Counted from the first letter of the stretch, positions 35,051-44,518 are shown. The stretch is DNA of 64,000 bases from Tissierella sp. (GCF_031460495.1 NZ_JAVKTS010000003.1:124001-188000); one strand, 5' to 3'. Made by a program: numbers and translations. The notes: generated by a model not told the origin, from the letters alone.

Positions 35051-35088
35051 AACTTTCCCCCTTGATTTTTCCTTGAATACTGCTACTG

Positions 35089-35152
35089 CTATATCGCAAC
35101 ATTTTTCAAAATATCCATATGCAGTTCCTCAATATATGTCTCTCTTTTCAAC
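35089..35152. repeat. Dispersed repeat family 2, copy 2
   Basis: Matches 23982-24044, with the blocks CTATATCGCAA, AAATAT, TCCTCAATATAT and CTCTTTTCAAC in the same order. On the minus strand it would encode a frame-shifted version of the peptide seen at copy 1 (VEK.DILR), ending close to the start of the 34640-35050 gene. Confidence 0.55.
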
Positions 35153-35204
35153 CTTTTTTCAACAAGACTGTAAAAACTTGAACGCTAGCACGAACGATCA
35201 TGCT

Positions 35205-35210
35205 TTGTTA
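35205..35210 (-). other. TAACAA-type motif downstream of the hydrolase
   Basis: On the coding strand CTCTAACAAAGCATG starts 51 nt past the alpha/beta hydrolase stop. It is one of four TAACAA motifs found after genes of this island. Confidence 0.3.
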
Positions 35211-35260
35211 GAGGATACCTTGACCACTTAAATCTTATGTTACTCATCAAAAATATATTA

Positions 35261-36013
35261 TTAAAGATATTTCTTAAACCAATCTACTGTCAAATTAACC
35301 AATGTATCAAGATGATTAAGAAAACTATGGTCTGCTCCATTAATAACTTCTATTTGAGAATCTATTGAGAGTAAATCAATTGCTTCTTTTGATCTTTCAT
35401 AAAGTAAAATTTCTTCTTCATCATTATCTCCATGAATTAGTAATACTGGACATTTGACTTTTCTCAATAATTCATTTTGATTAATTAGTTCAAATCCTTC
35501 TAATATTTTTCTATCTATTATTATCGTCTCTCTTTCTTCTCCAGAAATATTTTCTGTTATATATCCTTTGTCCTTCAATTCTTCCATTTGTTCTTTTGTA
35601 AAAAACTCATTCCAGTTATATTTCATAGAACCAGTTAAAGCTCCTGATAAAACCATTGTTATTATTTCAGGAGTATAGCTTTTCAAGCAAATTAGAGTTC
35701 CAAGACTGTATCCATATAATGCAATTTTTTCATACCCTTTTGATTTTATATATAAAATAGCAGATTTTAAATCATCTACTTCTTTTTCAATAGTCAAACT
35801 ATCATTATCACTTTCTCCACAACCACTAAAGTCAAAAGCTAAAGCACTAAAACCACATTCGTTAAAAGCTATGGCAAGCTTTTCAAAACGCCCTCTTGAA
35901 TACTTATTCGACATAAATCCATGGCACATTATGATTATATGTTTTGAATTGGATTGATATAGATTTCCAACTAATTTTAAGTTTCTTGAATTTCTAAATA
36001 CTACTTGTTCCAT
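35261..36013 (-). CDS. Alpha/beta hydrolase
   Basis: 250 residues with the serine-hydrolase fold. The oxyanion loop is IIIMCHGFMS, the nucleophile is S103 in LYGYSLGTL, the acid is in LIHGDNDEEE and the base is His in GADHSFLNHL. It resembles small lysophospholipase or cinnamoyl-ester-type hydrolases. There is no signal peptide, so it is cytoplasmic. AGGAGGAA precedes the ATG. The substrate is unknown. Confidence 0.88.
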   Translation of the reverse strand: MEQVVFRNSRNLKLVGNLYQSNSKHIIIMCHGFMSNKYSRGRFEKLAIAFNECGFSALAFDFSGCGESDNDSLTIEKEVDDLKSAILYIKSKGYEKIALYGYSLGTLICLKSYTPEIITMVLSGALTGSMKYNWNEFFTKEQMEELKDKGYITENISGEERETIIIDRKILEGFELINQNELLRKVKCPVLLIHGDNDEEEILLYERSKEAIDLLSIDSQIEVINGADHSFLNHLDTLVNLTVDWFKKYL

Positions 36014-36179
36014 GCTTTTTCCTCCTGAAAATCTGTTCTGATATTAAGGTGTCTTGTAATGTTCCTGCTTACTGATGTCCCTAAGCTTTAAGCTCTCAAT
36101 TATTACTTACTAAAAAATACATAGTTTCAATTCTTGTCCCAAGTATTTAGAGCATACTACTAAACCCCATTTTTTGGCA

Positions 36180-36686
36180 CTATACTATATGAATAATTTC
36201 TTTACTAAACTCTTCTACAATCGAACCATCATCAATTTCAAATACCTTACACGATATAAACCCATTTTTCACCAATATCTGTTTCGATGCTAAATTATTA
36301 GGATCTGTTATTGCAATCACTTTTTTTATCGTCTTTATCTTTTCAGCCTTTTTAAGTAACTCATATATAATTTTGCTTCCGTATCCTTGGCCCCAGTACT
36401 CTGGGAGTATCATATATTCAATTTCTGATTCTGTTAACTCGTTATTTATTGTTATCGAACCTAATCCAATAAAAATGTTTTTATTCTTATTAAAAACCTT
36501 GAAATATCCAAAGTCTTCATGCTTCACATTGTTTTTCAATATTCCTTTATAAGTTAAATTTGCTTCCTCTAATGAAAATACCCTTCCATAATTCATCACC
36601 ATTACTTTTTCATTTAAAACTAACTGTAAATAATATTCAAAATCAGCTTCAGAAAGATACTTTTCAAAGTATATCCCATTATGCAT
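36180..36686 (-). CDS. GNAT N-acetyltransferase
   Basis: 168 residues, single GNAT domain. Strand NKNIFIGLGSITI, acetyl-CoA loop PEYWGQGYGSKIIYEL and the ending DPNNLASKQILVKNGF are all clear. The N-terminus (GIYFEKYLSEADFEYYL) is RimJ/RimL-like. AAAGGGGG precedes the ATG. The acceptor is unknown. Confidence 0.87.
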   Translation of the reverse strand: MHNGIYFEKYLSEADFEYYLQLVLNEKVMVMNYGRVFSLEEANLTYKGILKNNVKHEDFGYFKVFNKNKNIFIGLGSITINNELTESEIEYMILPEYWGQGYGSKIIYELLKKAEKIKTIKKVIAITDPNNLASKQILVKNGFISCKVFEIDDGSIVEEFSKEIIHIV

Positions 36687-36784
36687 TTTCTCTCCCCCTT
36701 TGCCTATGAAAAATCGTCTATCAATTATACTTAATAAGTTTTAAATCAACAATTTAATTTTTACTAACTTTTGGATATCAATTA

Positions 36785-36922
36785 ATGTTCCGTATTTGCG
36801 ATATCCCTGAACGGGACCAATGCATTACCCCATATTGGGGCTCTGCTCCAGGTGAAGGGATATGGTGCACAATGCCCTAAGATTACGCCCGAGTGCACCC
36901 TTGCGCAAATATATTGTTAGGT
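36785..36922. repeat. Palindromic element 2 (related to element 1)
   Basis: The outer stem GTATTTGCG (36792-36800) pairs with CGCAAATAT (36904-36912). Inside lie TGAACGGGACC (36808-36818), a long hairpin with ACCCCATAT / GGGATATGGT arms and a GGGGCTCTGCTCC loop, ACCCTTG (36897-36903), 10 nt, TTGTTAGGTG (36914-36923). On the coding strand of the upstream GNAT it begins ACCTAAC, 37 nt past the stop. That heptamer matches the RYYYAAC end of integron attC sites, although the other end lacks GTTRRRY. Confidence 0.72.
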
Positions 36923-36955
36923 GAAGTGTCTCTACTGTTTCACATGTGAAGCATA

Positions 36956-37798
36956 TCATTTAATAATTAGTTTTCTAGCATCTTGTGCTTGTACAACTTT
37001 AAATCCTATGTTTTCATATAGCTTTAGTGCTTTTTCATTACTAGCTAATGTATTCAAATTCACACTTGTTGGATTCTGTTCTAAACCTCTATTTATTGTA
37101 AATTCTAAAATTTTCTTACCATAACCTTTGCCTTGGTACCTGATACTAACAAATAATAAATCAATCTCAGCATTTTTAACCATTGAGGCTCCTACAATTT
37201 CATTGTTTTCAAAAAATAGATAAATATTGTCTTTTTCTTGAAGTGTTGCTCTTCTATTATTTTCAATCGCCTCTTTACTCGCACTTAGATACCAATTATA
37301 TGGTTTAATATCATTTTCCCTTCTTAATACTGAGAAGGATTCACTTTCAAGCCTTATCTTATCCTCGTAATACTTGTCTTCATATTTTACTGCACGAATA
37401 TCAGGTTCATTAAATCCATCTCCCTTATATTCAAAACGATATACAGAATACCAATATTCAAATCCAATTTCATCAAATAACTGTTGCCAATTTATGTTAT
37501 CTTTCACATGAAAAACTTTAATAGAATTTATAGATCTCTCTGTAAAAAGTTTTTTAGCTCCTTCCCATAGTTTTAAGCCCACAGGTCTTATTAGTTCATT
37601 AGATATAACGCCCATTTCCATATAGCAATAACTACCATCCAAAACTAAATGCATAAACCCTTGAATTCCATTATTATCATATACCAAGATTTTAGATGCA
37701 GATTTTAAAGCTTCAATTTCTTCAGGCATTGCCTTGTATTCTAATGTATATATCCTAATTATTTCATCAATCTCAGATTGTTCGTAATCTCTAATCAT
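36956..37798 (-). CDS. GNAT N-acetyltransferase (double-domain form)
   Basis: 280 residues. The N-terminal half (about 1-140) has YDNNGIQGFMHLVLDGSYCYMEMGV and PVGLKLWEGAKKLF. The C-terminal half carries the clearer GNAT motifs: FFENNEIVGASMV, LFVSIRYQGKGYGKKILEFT, and ASNEKALKLYENIGF. AAAAGGGG precedes the ATG. Like the gene at 32934, it may be a fused pair of GNAT folds. Confidence 0.86.
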   Translation of the reverse strand: MIRDYEQSEIDEIIRIYTLEYKAMPEEIEALKSASKILVYDNNGIQGFMHLVLDGSYCYMEMGVISNELIRPVGLKLWEGAKKLFTERSINSIKVFHVKDNINWQQLFDEIGFEYWYSVYRFEYKGDGFNEPDIRAVKYEDKYYEDKIRLESESFSVLRRENDIKPYNWYLSASKEAIENNRRATLQEKDNIYLFFENNEIVGASMVKNAEIDLLFVSIRYQGKGYGKKILEFTINRGLEQNPTSVNLNTLASNEKALKLYENIGFKVVQAQDARKLIIK

Positions 37799-37871
37799 AC
37801 TTATTCCCCTTTTTCTTTAATTAACTTTAATTTGAATAATGTATAGCAAGTTTCCTACCAATCACTACCAT

Positions 37872-37926
37872 ATACTATTCAACAAAACTTTCCAAATTCC
37901 TTCTTTTTTTAGCCAATATTTTTAAA
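37872..37926. repeat. Dispersed repeat family 1, copy C
   Basis: Nearly identical to copy B for about 36 nt (ATACTATTCAACAAAACTTT plus CCAAATTCCTTCTTTT), then TTAGCCAATATTTTTAAATA. A terminator with GAAGCTA arms follows 20-50 nt away, as at copy B. Confidence 0.75.
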
Positions 37927-37945
37927 TAACTTATTTCCTTATTAA

Positions 37946-37978
37946 AATAAAAAAGAAGCTATCAATTTTAGCTTCCTT
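37946..37978 (-). terminator. Terminator of the hepT-mntA unit
   Basis: AGAAGCTA (37954-37961) pairs with TAGCTTCC (37970-37977) across 8 nt; minus-strand T6 follows. It lies 20-40 nt past the hepT stop. Confidence 0.7.
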
Positions 37979-37996
37979 AGTCCCTATTATTGTTAA

Positions 37997-38371
37997 TTAT
38001 TTATCCTCTATTTCACTTGCACCATCTATAATTTTAACGCAATTATTTTTTAAACTAGGAATATCATACTTAACGGCTTCCCAAACTACCATCTTATCGA
38101 TATTACCATATTTATGGGCCATTATATTTCTCATCCCTTTGATATTTCTCCAAGGGATATTGTTATGAACATCCATAAACTCCTCACTTAACGAACCAGT
38201 TAATTCACCAATTTGAAGAATACACATTGAAACTGCATTTCTGTAAATATTATTAAGTTTAAATTTATCAAGGTCATCCCCAAAATATTTTACAGTCTCA
38301 TTTATCTCATTACAATATTCTATTATTCTCTTTATTATATTTATGTCCCTATTTCTAATGTCCATAGACAA
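37997..38371 (-). CDS. hepT: HepT-family HEPN ribonuclease toxin
   Basis: 124 residues, all helical. The HEPN active-site motif is R81-N-I-M-A-H86-K-Y88, the Rx4HxY pattern of HepT toxins. These act as dimeric RNases and are silenced when the partner MntA adds AMP to the Tyr. The start overlaps the mntA gene by 17 nt. A TTG at 38371 has ideal spacing (6 nt) to GGAGG; an ATG at 38365 is the alternative. Confidence 0.9.
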   Translation of the reverse strand: MSMDIRNRDINIIKRIIEYCNEINETVKYFGDDLDKFKLNNIYRNAVSMCILQIGELTGSLSEEFMDVHNNIPWRNIKGMRNIMAHKYGNIDKMVVWEAVKYDIPSLKNNCVKIIDGASEIEDK

Positions 38372-38657
38372 CTATCTCCTCCTTGCTAATTAGTTCAAGG
38401 AAACTACTATCAAGGCTATCGGTTGTTACAACATCAACTTTCTTATTTAAGGCATCTTCTAACTCCAAATAAAATCCAGATAACTGAAATAAGCCTTTAA
38501 TTTCACCCCTATCAATTCTCAAATCAATATCGCTCTTAGGACTAGCATCTCCTCTAGCATAAGAACCAAATAAATATACTCTTTCAACGCCATATTCAAT
38601 TGCAAGCTTATTCACCACTTTTTTTATATCTTCAATCTCTAATACTCTGTTTCCCAT
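38355..38657 (-). CDS. mntA: MntA-type nucleotidyltransferase antitoxin
   Basis: 100 residues with a minimal nucleotidyltransferase domain. LFGSYARGDASPKSDIDLRID shows the GSx10DxD motif (G31-S32, D43, D45). The antitoxin attaches AMP to the HepT tyrosine and thereby neutralises it. GGAGTG precedes the ATG. This pair sits at the edge of the accessory island beside pyrE, a plausible stabilising module. Confidence 0.9.
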   Translation of the reverse strand: MGNRVLEIEDIKKVVNKLAIEYGVERVYLFGSYARGDASPKSDIDLRIDRGEIKGLFQLSGFYLELEDALNKKVDVVTTDSLDSSFLELISKEEIVVYGH

Positions 38658-38733
38658 AATATCACTCCAATATTGATATTAGTTTCTTTATCTTAATTAT
38701 ACCAAAGATATTAAAGAATAAACACTATTTCCA

Positions 38734-39291
38734 TTACTTAATCTTCCTACTTCCAGGCTTTACTATAGGTAATCCTTCTTTGCATAGTTGGCAATCTTCT
38801 ACATCATAGGTTTTTATTTCTAACTTAGTCCCACCATATATAGGATATTTAATATCTCCATTGGATCTATTTGCTAGACATGCTATACCTACTACTATTC
38901 CACCATATTCTTCTACTACTCTAATAGCTTCATATGCAGATTTGCCTGTGGTTACCACATCTTCAGCAATAAGTACCTTTTGCCCTTTTTCTATATGGAA
39001 ACCTCTTTTTATTTTCATTTCCCCTTCTTCTCTTTCAGTGAAGATAGCAGGCTTTCCTAGCTGACGACCTAGTTCATATGCTACAATAATTCCACCCATT
39101 GCTGGTCCTACAACAATGTCAATATCAACATCCTTAAGCTTTTCTACTACAATAGATAAGGCTTTTGCAGCCTTGTCTGGATATTGTAATAGCTTTGCAC
39201 ATTGTACATATCTATCACTATGTTTTCCTGATGATAATAAGAAATGTCCTTCCAGCAATGCATTAGATTCCTTCAATAATTCAATTATCAT
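38734..39291 (-). CDS. pyrE: Orotate phosphoribosyltransferase
   Basis: 185 residues, type I phosphoribosyltransferase (EC 2.4.2.10). The PRPP motif [17 protein letters not shown] is complete, with [17 protein letters not shown] and [11 protein letters not shown]. It converts orotate and PRPP to OMP. It is the last gene of the pyr operon, 1 nt after pyrD, with a GGGAGG site. No terminator is obvious in the 77-nt gap before mntA. Confidence 0.95.
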   Translation of the reverse strand: MIIELLKESNALLEGHFLLSSGKHSDRYVQCAKLLQYPDKAAKALSIVVEKLKDVDIDIVVGPAMGGIIVAYELGRQLGKPAIFTEREEGEMKIKRGFHIEKGQKVLIAEDVVTTGKSAYEAIRVVEEYGGIVVGIACLANRSNGDIKYPIYGGTKLEIKTYDVEDCQLCKEGLPIVKPGSRKIK

Positions 39292-39292
39292 T

Positions 39293-40198
39293 TTAAAACC
39301 TCCCTATTATTCCCCTAATTTCCTCCAGTGACTTAACTCCTTCTTTTTCCATAAACTTCTCTATTCCTTCAATGATATCTATAGAAATAGTTGGGTTCAC
39401 GAAGTTTGCACTACCTACTTGGATGGCCGTTGCTCCTGCCATAATGAACTCTATGGCATCTTCTGCAGTCATAATTCCACCTAATCCAATTATTGGTACA
39501 TTCACCACTTGGTTTACTTCATATACCATTCTGAGGGCTATTGGTTTAATACATGGACCTGATAATCCTGCTGTAATATTATTAAATATAGGTTTTCTTT
39601 TGTAAATATCAATTGCTAAGGCATTAAAAGTATTTATAAGAGAAAGTCCATCAGCACCTGCTTCTACACATGCATAGGCCATATCCTTAATATTCTCTGC
39701 ATTGGGGGATAGCTTTACTATCATTGGTTTCTTTGATATCTTTTTAGCTTCCTTTACCACTTGTGATGCAGTATCGCATTTTATACCAAAGGCCATGCCA
39801 CCTTCTTTCACATTAGGGCAGGAAATATTTAGTTCAATCATATGGACTGATGTTTCATTTAATAGTTCTATTCCCTGCAAATAATCATCTAGAGTGCTTC
39901 CTCCTAGATTAGCCAATATTACAGTGTCTTTTGATTCCATAAATGGAAGTTCATCTTTTATAAATCCACTTACCCCAGGGTTTTGCAAACCTATACTATT
40001 CATCAAACCTGATGCTGTCTCATATATTCTAATTCCTTTATTTCCATCTCTTTTATTCAAGGTAAGACCCTTAGTAGAAATACCACCTAGTTTTTCTATG
40101 GCATAGTATTCTTCAAATTCCCTTCCAAATCCAAAGGTTCCCGAAGCAGCTATGACAGGATTTTTAAATTCTATACCACAGATATTTACCTTAGTCAT
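39293..40198 (-). CDS. pyrD: Dihydroorotate dehydrogenase B, catalytic subunit
   Basis: 301 residues, class 1B flavoenzyme (PyrDB). The catalytic Cys is in [16 protein letters not shown] motifs are [23 protein letters not shown], and the final [24 protein letters not shown]. It oxidises dihydroorotate to orotate and passes electrons through PyrK to NAD. The start overlaps pyrK by 8 nt. Confidence 0.95.
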   Translation of the reverse strand: MTKVNICGIEFKNPVIAASGTFGFGREFEEYYAIEKLGGISTKGLTLNKRDGNKGIRIYETASGLMNSIGLQNPGVSGFIKDELPFMESKDTVILANLGGSTLDDYLQGIELLNETSVHMIELNISCPNVKEGGMAFGIKCDTASQVVKEAKKISKKPMIVKLSPNAENIKDMAYACVEAGADGLSLINTFNALAIDIYKRKPIFNNITAGLSGPCIKPIALRMVYEVNQVVNVPIIGLGGIMTAEDAIEFIMAGATAIQVGSANFVNPTISIDIIEGIEKFMEKEGVKSLEEIRGIIGRF

Positions 40199-40925
40199 GT
40201 AATACTACCTCCTCACCTTTGAATACTGGTCCTTCTTTGCATACTCTTTCCATACCTCTTGTGGTCTCTACAGTACACCCAAGGCATGCACCTATTCCAC
40301 AAGCCATACGATTTTCCATAGAAACATATACAGGTACTTTTCCCTTACACATCTTCATCACAACTTCCATCATGGGAGTTGGTCCACAGGTATAGACTAC
40401 ATCATATTTACTAGGATCAAATAATTCAGTTACAAAACCTTTATGTCCTGTAGAACCATCCTCTGTAGCAATAAAAGTATTCTTTACATAAGGTCTTATT
40501 TGATCTAAGAAATATGCATTACTCCTAAATCCACTGAAAATATCAATTTCTGCAAAAAGATTTTTTGCTAAATATAACATAGGAGCAATACCTACTCCTC
40601 CAGTAATTAGGGCAATTTTCCCTTCTTCTTTTATGTTAAAGCCATTTCCTAATGGCCCTAGTATACTTAATTTATCTCCCTTTTTAAGCTTAGATATTAT
40701 ATGAGTTCCCTTGCCCCTGACCTCATACAATAATTTAATTCTTCCATTCTCTAGGTCAGCGATACTTATTGGTCTAGGCAAAAATGGATCTAATCCATTC
40801 CATCCTCTTACCATATAGAATTGTCCTGGCTTTCCTTCAAAATCTCCTTCTAGGATTATTTCATATATATTTGGGCTGATTTCAGTATTTGAGTAAATAA
40901 TACCATCCTTATATGTCTCTGCCAT
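40191..40925 (-). CDS. pyrK: Dihydroorotate dehydrogenase B, electron-transfer subunit
   Basis: 244 residues: FAD domain with RPIS (51-54), NAD domain with GGVGIAPML and YTCGPTPMM, and a C-terminal [2Fe-2S] site with Cys 209, 214, 217 and 229 (CGIGACLGC plus a distal Cys). It pairs with PyrD to use NAD as electron acceptor. It overlaps pyrF by 17 nt. Confidence 0.95.
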   Translation of the reverse strand: MAETYKDGIIYSNTEISPNIYEIILEGDFEGKPGQFYMVRGWNGLDPFLPRPISIADLENGRIKLLYEVRGKGTHIISKLKKGDKLSILGPLGNGFNIKEEGKIALITGGVGIAPMLYLAKNLFAEIDIFSGFRSNAYFLDQIRPYVKNTFIATEDGSTGHKGFVTELFDPSKYDVVYTCGPTPMMEVVMKMCKGKVPVYVSMENRMACGIGACLGCTVETTRGMERVCKEGPVFKGEEVVLHD

Positions 40926-41772
40926 ATCCTATGTCCTCCCTCATATTAAGCACTGCCTCTCTTGTATATCTTTCAAAGTTTTCTACTCCATCTTCATGTT
41001 TTTTGTAAGCAGTGATTATACCCCTTGAGGAATTTACAACTCCACCATTTCCTTCATTTAGATAAAGCTTTACATCTTCACCCTTAGCACCTTGTGCTCC
41101 ATATCCTGGTATCAAGAAAAACATATTTTTATATCTGTCTCTAATTGATTTTGCCTCATCTACATGAGTGCCTCCTACTACTCCACCAATAAGACTATAT
41201 CCAGATTCACCAATGTACTTTCTTCCCAATTCTTCCATCTTATCTCCTACATGATAATATAGGCTTTTTCCATTGACATCTAGATACTCAATGTCCCTTG
41301 CTCCCGGATTAGAAGTTCTAAGAAGTACAAATATACCTTTATTACCTTCGTCAAGGTATTTGAAATATGGAGTAATACTGTCGAATCCCATATAAGGATT
41401 AAGAGTAATAAAATCAGTTTCAAAATCCCCTTCAAAATGTGCTTTCCCATACATATCTGCTGTAGATGCAATATCCCCTCGCTTTATATCCCCAATGGAT
41501 AGTGCCTTTATGCTCTTCAAATATTCTAATGTCCTTTTATAGGCTAGAAGTCCTTTTATTCCATAGGCTTCATAAAAAGCAATCTGTGGTTTGTAAATTG
41601 TAGTAATATCCTCTGTGCAATCTATTATTCTCTTATTGAATTGAAAGATTATCTCATCTATATCTTGATACCTTTCTTTCATTTCATTTGGGATATAATC
41701 CAGATGAGAGTCTAGCCCCACACAGATATTGCCCTTATTTTGGACTTCCTTGTACAGTCTATCTATTATCAT
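40909..41772 (-). CDS. pyrF: Orotidine 5'-phosphate decarboxylase, type 2
   Basis: 287 residues, the longer (type 2) form. Catalytic Lys and Asp lie in SIGDIKRGDIASTADMYG. Other blocks are VCVGLDSHLDYIP at the N-terminus, and LIPGYGAQGA with NSSRGI at the phosphate site. It makes UMP from OMP. GGGGGTAAG lies ahead of the ATG, directly after pyrC. Confidence 0.95.
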   Translation of the reverse strand: MIIDRLYKEVQNKGNICVGLDSHLDYIPNEMKERYQDIDEIIFQFNKRIIDCTEDITTIYKPQIAFYEAYGIKGLLAYKRTLEYLKSIKALSIGDIKRGDIASTADMYGKAHFEGDFETDFITLNPYMGFDSITPYFKYLDEGNKGIFVLLRTSNPGARDIEYLDVNGKSLYYHVGDKMEELGRKYIGESGYSLIGGVVGGTHVDEAKSIRDRYKNMFFLIPGYGAQGAKGEDVKLYLNEGNGGVVNSSRGIITAYKKHEDGVENFERYTREAVLNMREDIGYGRDI

Positions 41773-42975
41773 TTACTTACCCCCTATGAATTTTTTATTG
41801 ATGTACTTGATTTCTCCATCCTTCAAAGTCATAACTACTTCTCCATAGAATTTCATCCCATTAAATGGAGTATTTTTTCCTTTGGATAGAAACTTGTTTC
41901 CATCTATGGTTATTTCCTTATTCAAATCTACAAGAACTATATCTCCATAATAGCCTTTTTCTATCTTACCTTTTTTTACTCCCATTATCTTCCCTGCATT
42001 AGCCGACATGATTTTGGAGAGTTTGCTCAAGTCTATCCTGCCACCCCTAACTAATCTTGTATAAGAAACTGGAAATGCTGTTTCTATACCAGATAAACCT
42101 GGAGCACCATTTTCCTTATCTTCTATGCTATGTGGTGCATGATCTGTAGCTATAGTATCTACTGTACCATCTATTATACCCTTAATAATCCCCTCTACAT
42201 CAGTCTTTGTCCTAATTGGTGGATTTACCTTGTAATCATTATCCCAAAGGGCAATATGATGGGGAGTCACCTCACAGGTAAGATTAACTCCCTCTAACTT
42301 TGCTCTCCTTATCTCTTCAATAGCCTCTATTGTACTAACATGAGACAAATGAAGTCTTGCTCCAGTTACTTTAGATAAATAAATATCCCTTATGGTAATA
42401 ATATTTTCAGATATCCTATAATCAATTGGAGTCAAATCATCATCCTCAGCATGGGTCATGATGATTAATCCTTTTTCCTTAGCTATAACCATAGCATTGT
42501 ACATTGTTATATTGGATTTTACACCTTTTCCATCATCAGATATAAACTTTACTTTATTATCTAAGCTATCTAAATGTTCTAAGGTCTGACCATCAAAATC
42601 CTTAGTAATAGATACGGTCTGATGAACATCAACTAAATCAAGATCTCTTGCCCTATTCAACACATAATCCACGGTCTCCATTGAACTACAAATAGGATTC
42701 GTATTCCCCATTAAATTAACTAAGGTATATCCTCCCTTCAATGCTGCTAATCCACCAGTATATAAATCTTCTTTATGAGTGTAACCTGGTTCTCTAAAAT
42801 GTACATGTAGATCGATGAAGGAAGGCATAAGAACTAAGCCTTCTCCATTTATAGTTTTACAATTAACTTCTAGATTTTCTCCAAAATCTTCTATTAATCC
42901 ATCCTTTACATATACATCACCAATGAAATCCTTAGATTCATCTACTATTCTTGCACTCTTTATGAGAATATCCAT
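41773..42975 (-). CDS. pyrC: Dihydroorotase
   Basis: About 400 residues, type I dihydroorotase of the amidohydrolase superfamily (EC 3.5.2.3). The metal motif is DLHVHFREPGYTHKED, with RLHLSHVSTIEAIEEI, CEVTPHHIAL and ATDHAPHS (active Asp). The ATG at 42975 (GGGAGGGAT upstream) is used; an upstream frame extension overlaps pyrI and lacks a site. Confidence 0.95.
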   Translation of the reverse strand: MDILIKSARIVDESKDFIGDVYVKDGLIEDFGENLEVNCKTINGEGLVLMPSFIDLHVHFREPGYTHKEDLYTGGLAALKGGYTLVNLMGNTNPICSSMETVDYVLNRARDLDLVDVHQTVSITKDFDGQTLEHLDSLDNKVKFISDDGKGVKSNITMYNAMVIAKEKGLIIMTHAEDDDLTPIDYRISENIITIRDIYLSKVTGARLHLSHVSTIEAIEEIRRAKLEGVNLTCEVTPHHIALWDNDYKVNPPIRTKTDVEGIIKGIIDGTVDTIATDHAPHSIEDKENGAPGLSGIETAFPVSYTRLVRGGRIDLSKLSKIMSANAGKIMGVKKGKIEKGYYGDIVLVDLNKEITIDGNKFLSKGKNTPFNGMKFYGEVVMTLKDGEIKYINKKFIGGK

Positions 42976-42976
42976 T

Positions 42977-43405
42977 TTATCCCTCCCAGGAATATATCTG
43001 ATTACAGTATTCGCATTTATATCTTCCTTTGTTCTCATCAATTAACTTAAATCTATGAACAATTCCTCTTTCACTTGATGTAACGCATCTTGGGTTTTTA
43101 CATTCTATAATACCTTCCACTCTATCAGGTAGAGATAAATTTATCTTTTCAGTTATTACTTCATTTTCTATTACATTTATTGTAATGTTAGCATCCATAA
43201 ATCCTAGCATGGTCAAATCAATATCAATCTCATTTTCAATCTTTATGATATCCTTTCTACCAAGTTTCTCACTAACAGCGTTCATTATTAAAGCTACTGT
43301 AAAATCAGCCTTATTAAGCTTCAAATACTCAAATATTTTTATACCATAACCGGGTTTTATATGGTCAATTACTATTCCCTTTGTTATACTATTTATATTT
43401 AACAT
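42977..43405 (-). CDS. pyrI: Aspartate carbamoyltransferase regulatory subunit
   Basis: 142 residues. The N-terminal allosteric nucleotide domain (about 1-95) is followed by a zinc domain with Cys 102, 107, 131 and 134. It forms a complex with PyrB, giving CTP/ATP-type control. It overlaps pyrB by 1 nt. PyrI is absent from Bacillus but common in clostridia, so the operon is of the clostridial type. Confidence 0.94.
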   Translation of the reverse strand: MLNINSITKGIVIDHIKPGYGIKIFEYLKLNKADFTVALIMNAVSEKLGRKDIIKIENEIDIDLTMLGFMDANITINVIENEVITEKINLSLPDRVEGIIECKNPRCVTSSERGIVHRFKLIDENKGRYKCEYCNQIYSWEG

Positions 43406-44328
43406 TATTTCACCCCCAACAATTTACAAATCAATGCCATTCTTACGAACATACCATATTTCGCTTGCTTGAAATACCAGGCTCTTGGGTCATTGTCAAC
43501 TTCCATACTAATTTCGTTGACCCTTGGTAGGGGATGAAGTATTATTAATTCTTCTTTTGCAGATTTTAGCTTGTCATTATTTAGTATATAGCTATCCTTT
43601 AATCTGATATAATCTGCCTCATTGAAGAAGCGCTCTTTTTGTACTCTGGTCATATATAATATATCTAACTGGTCCATGACTTCTTCTAGTCTTTCTACTT
43701 CAACATATTCTATAGACTTCTTATCTAAAATCTCAGATTTAATGTATTCAGGTATTTGTAATTCTTGTGGGGATATAAGTATAAATTTGATGTTTGCATA
43801 TCTTGACATTGCTTTTACTAAGGAATGAACCGTACGGCCAAATTTTAGGTCTCCGCATAGTCCTATGGTTAAATTGGCTATTTCCCCTTTTGCAACTTTA
43901 ATAGTTAAAAGGTCTGTTAATGTTTGAGTTGGATGTTGATGTCCACCATCTCCTGCATTTATTAGGGGAACATCACAATAAAGTGAACTGTATTTTGGTG
44001 CACCTTCTTTTGGATGACGCATTGTAATTATATCTGTATATGCTGCAACTGTTCTAATAGTATCTGCTAAATTCTCTCCCTTTGTGACTGAACTGGAACT
44101 TGGCTCAGAGAAACCAACTATTTTACCACCTAGTCTTAGCATAGCAGACTCAAAGCTTAATCTAGTTCTAGTACTAGGTTCAAAGAATAAAGTACCCAAA
44201 AGTTTACCATCGCATAGGTGAATAAAATCTTCTGGTTTTTCCATAATATTCTCTGCTAATTCAAAAATCTGGTCTAGCTCCTCTACGGTAAAGTCTTGCG
44301 AATCAATTAAATGTCTTCCTTTCAACAT
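43405..44328 (-). CDS. pyrB: Aspartate carbamoyltransferase catalytic subunit
   Basis: 307 residues (EC 2.1.3.2). The carbamoyl phosphate loop [13 protein letters not shown] and the [12 protein letters not shown] and [10 protein letters not shown] motifs are present. It is the first gene of the pyr operon, after AAAGGAGGG, and is preceded by an attenuator. The operon lacks carAB and pyrR, which must lie elsewhere. Confidence 0.95.
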   Translation of the reverse strand: MLKGRHLIDSQDFTVEELDQIFELAENIMEKPEDFIHLCDGKLLGTLFFEPSTRTRLSFESAMLRLGGKIVGFSEPSSSSVTKGENLADTIRTVAAYTDIITMRHPKEGAPKYSSLYCDVPLINAGDGGHQHPTQTLTDLLTIKVAKGEIANLTIGLCGDLKFGRTVHSLVKAMSRYANIKFILISPQELQIPEYIKSEILDKKSIEYVEVERLEEVMDQLDILYMTRVQKERFFNEADYIRLKDSYILNNDKLKSAKEELIILHPLPRVNEISMEVDNDPRAWYFKQAKYGMFVRMALICKLLGVK

Positions 44329-44373
44329 ACTTTCCCTCCTTTAGTTATATATTCCCTCAAAGGATTTGTGTAT

Positions 44374-44455
44374 AAAAAAAGCCTTCCATAAAGGAAGGCA
44401 TAGTTATACAAAGCACATTATTTACGCTCTCCTTCCTAACCTCACAGGATTAGAT
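44374..44455 (-). promoter_or_regulatory. PyrR-type attenuator of the pyr operon
   Basis: On the minus strand AATCCTGTGAGGTTAG (44451-44436) fits the PyrR-binding loop pattern ARUCCNGNGAGGYU exactly. Downstream is a terminator hairpin (44400-44381, GCCTTCC TTTA TGGAAGGC) followed by T7 (44380-44374). With UMP bound, PyrR should stabilise the anti-antiterminator so the terminator forms. pyrR itself is not in the window. Confidence 0.85.
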
Positions 44456-44475
44456 TAAAGGTATATATTTATATA

Positions 44476-44504
44476 ATAATACCATAAAGGAAATAAAAAG
44501 TCTA
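44476..44504 (-). promoter_or_regulatory. Candidate promoter of the pyr operon
   Basis: TAGACT (44504-44499), 17 nt, TATTAT (44481-44476), just upstream of the PyrR site. The -35 box is a moderate match. Confidence 0.5.
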
Positions 44505-44518
44505 ATAATTATTTTATA

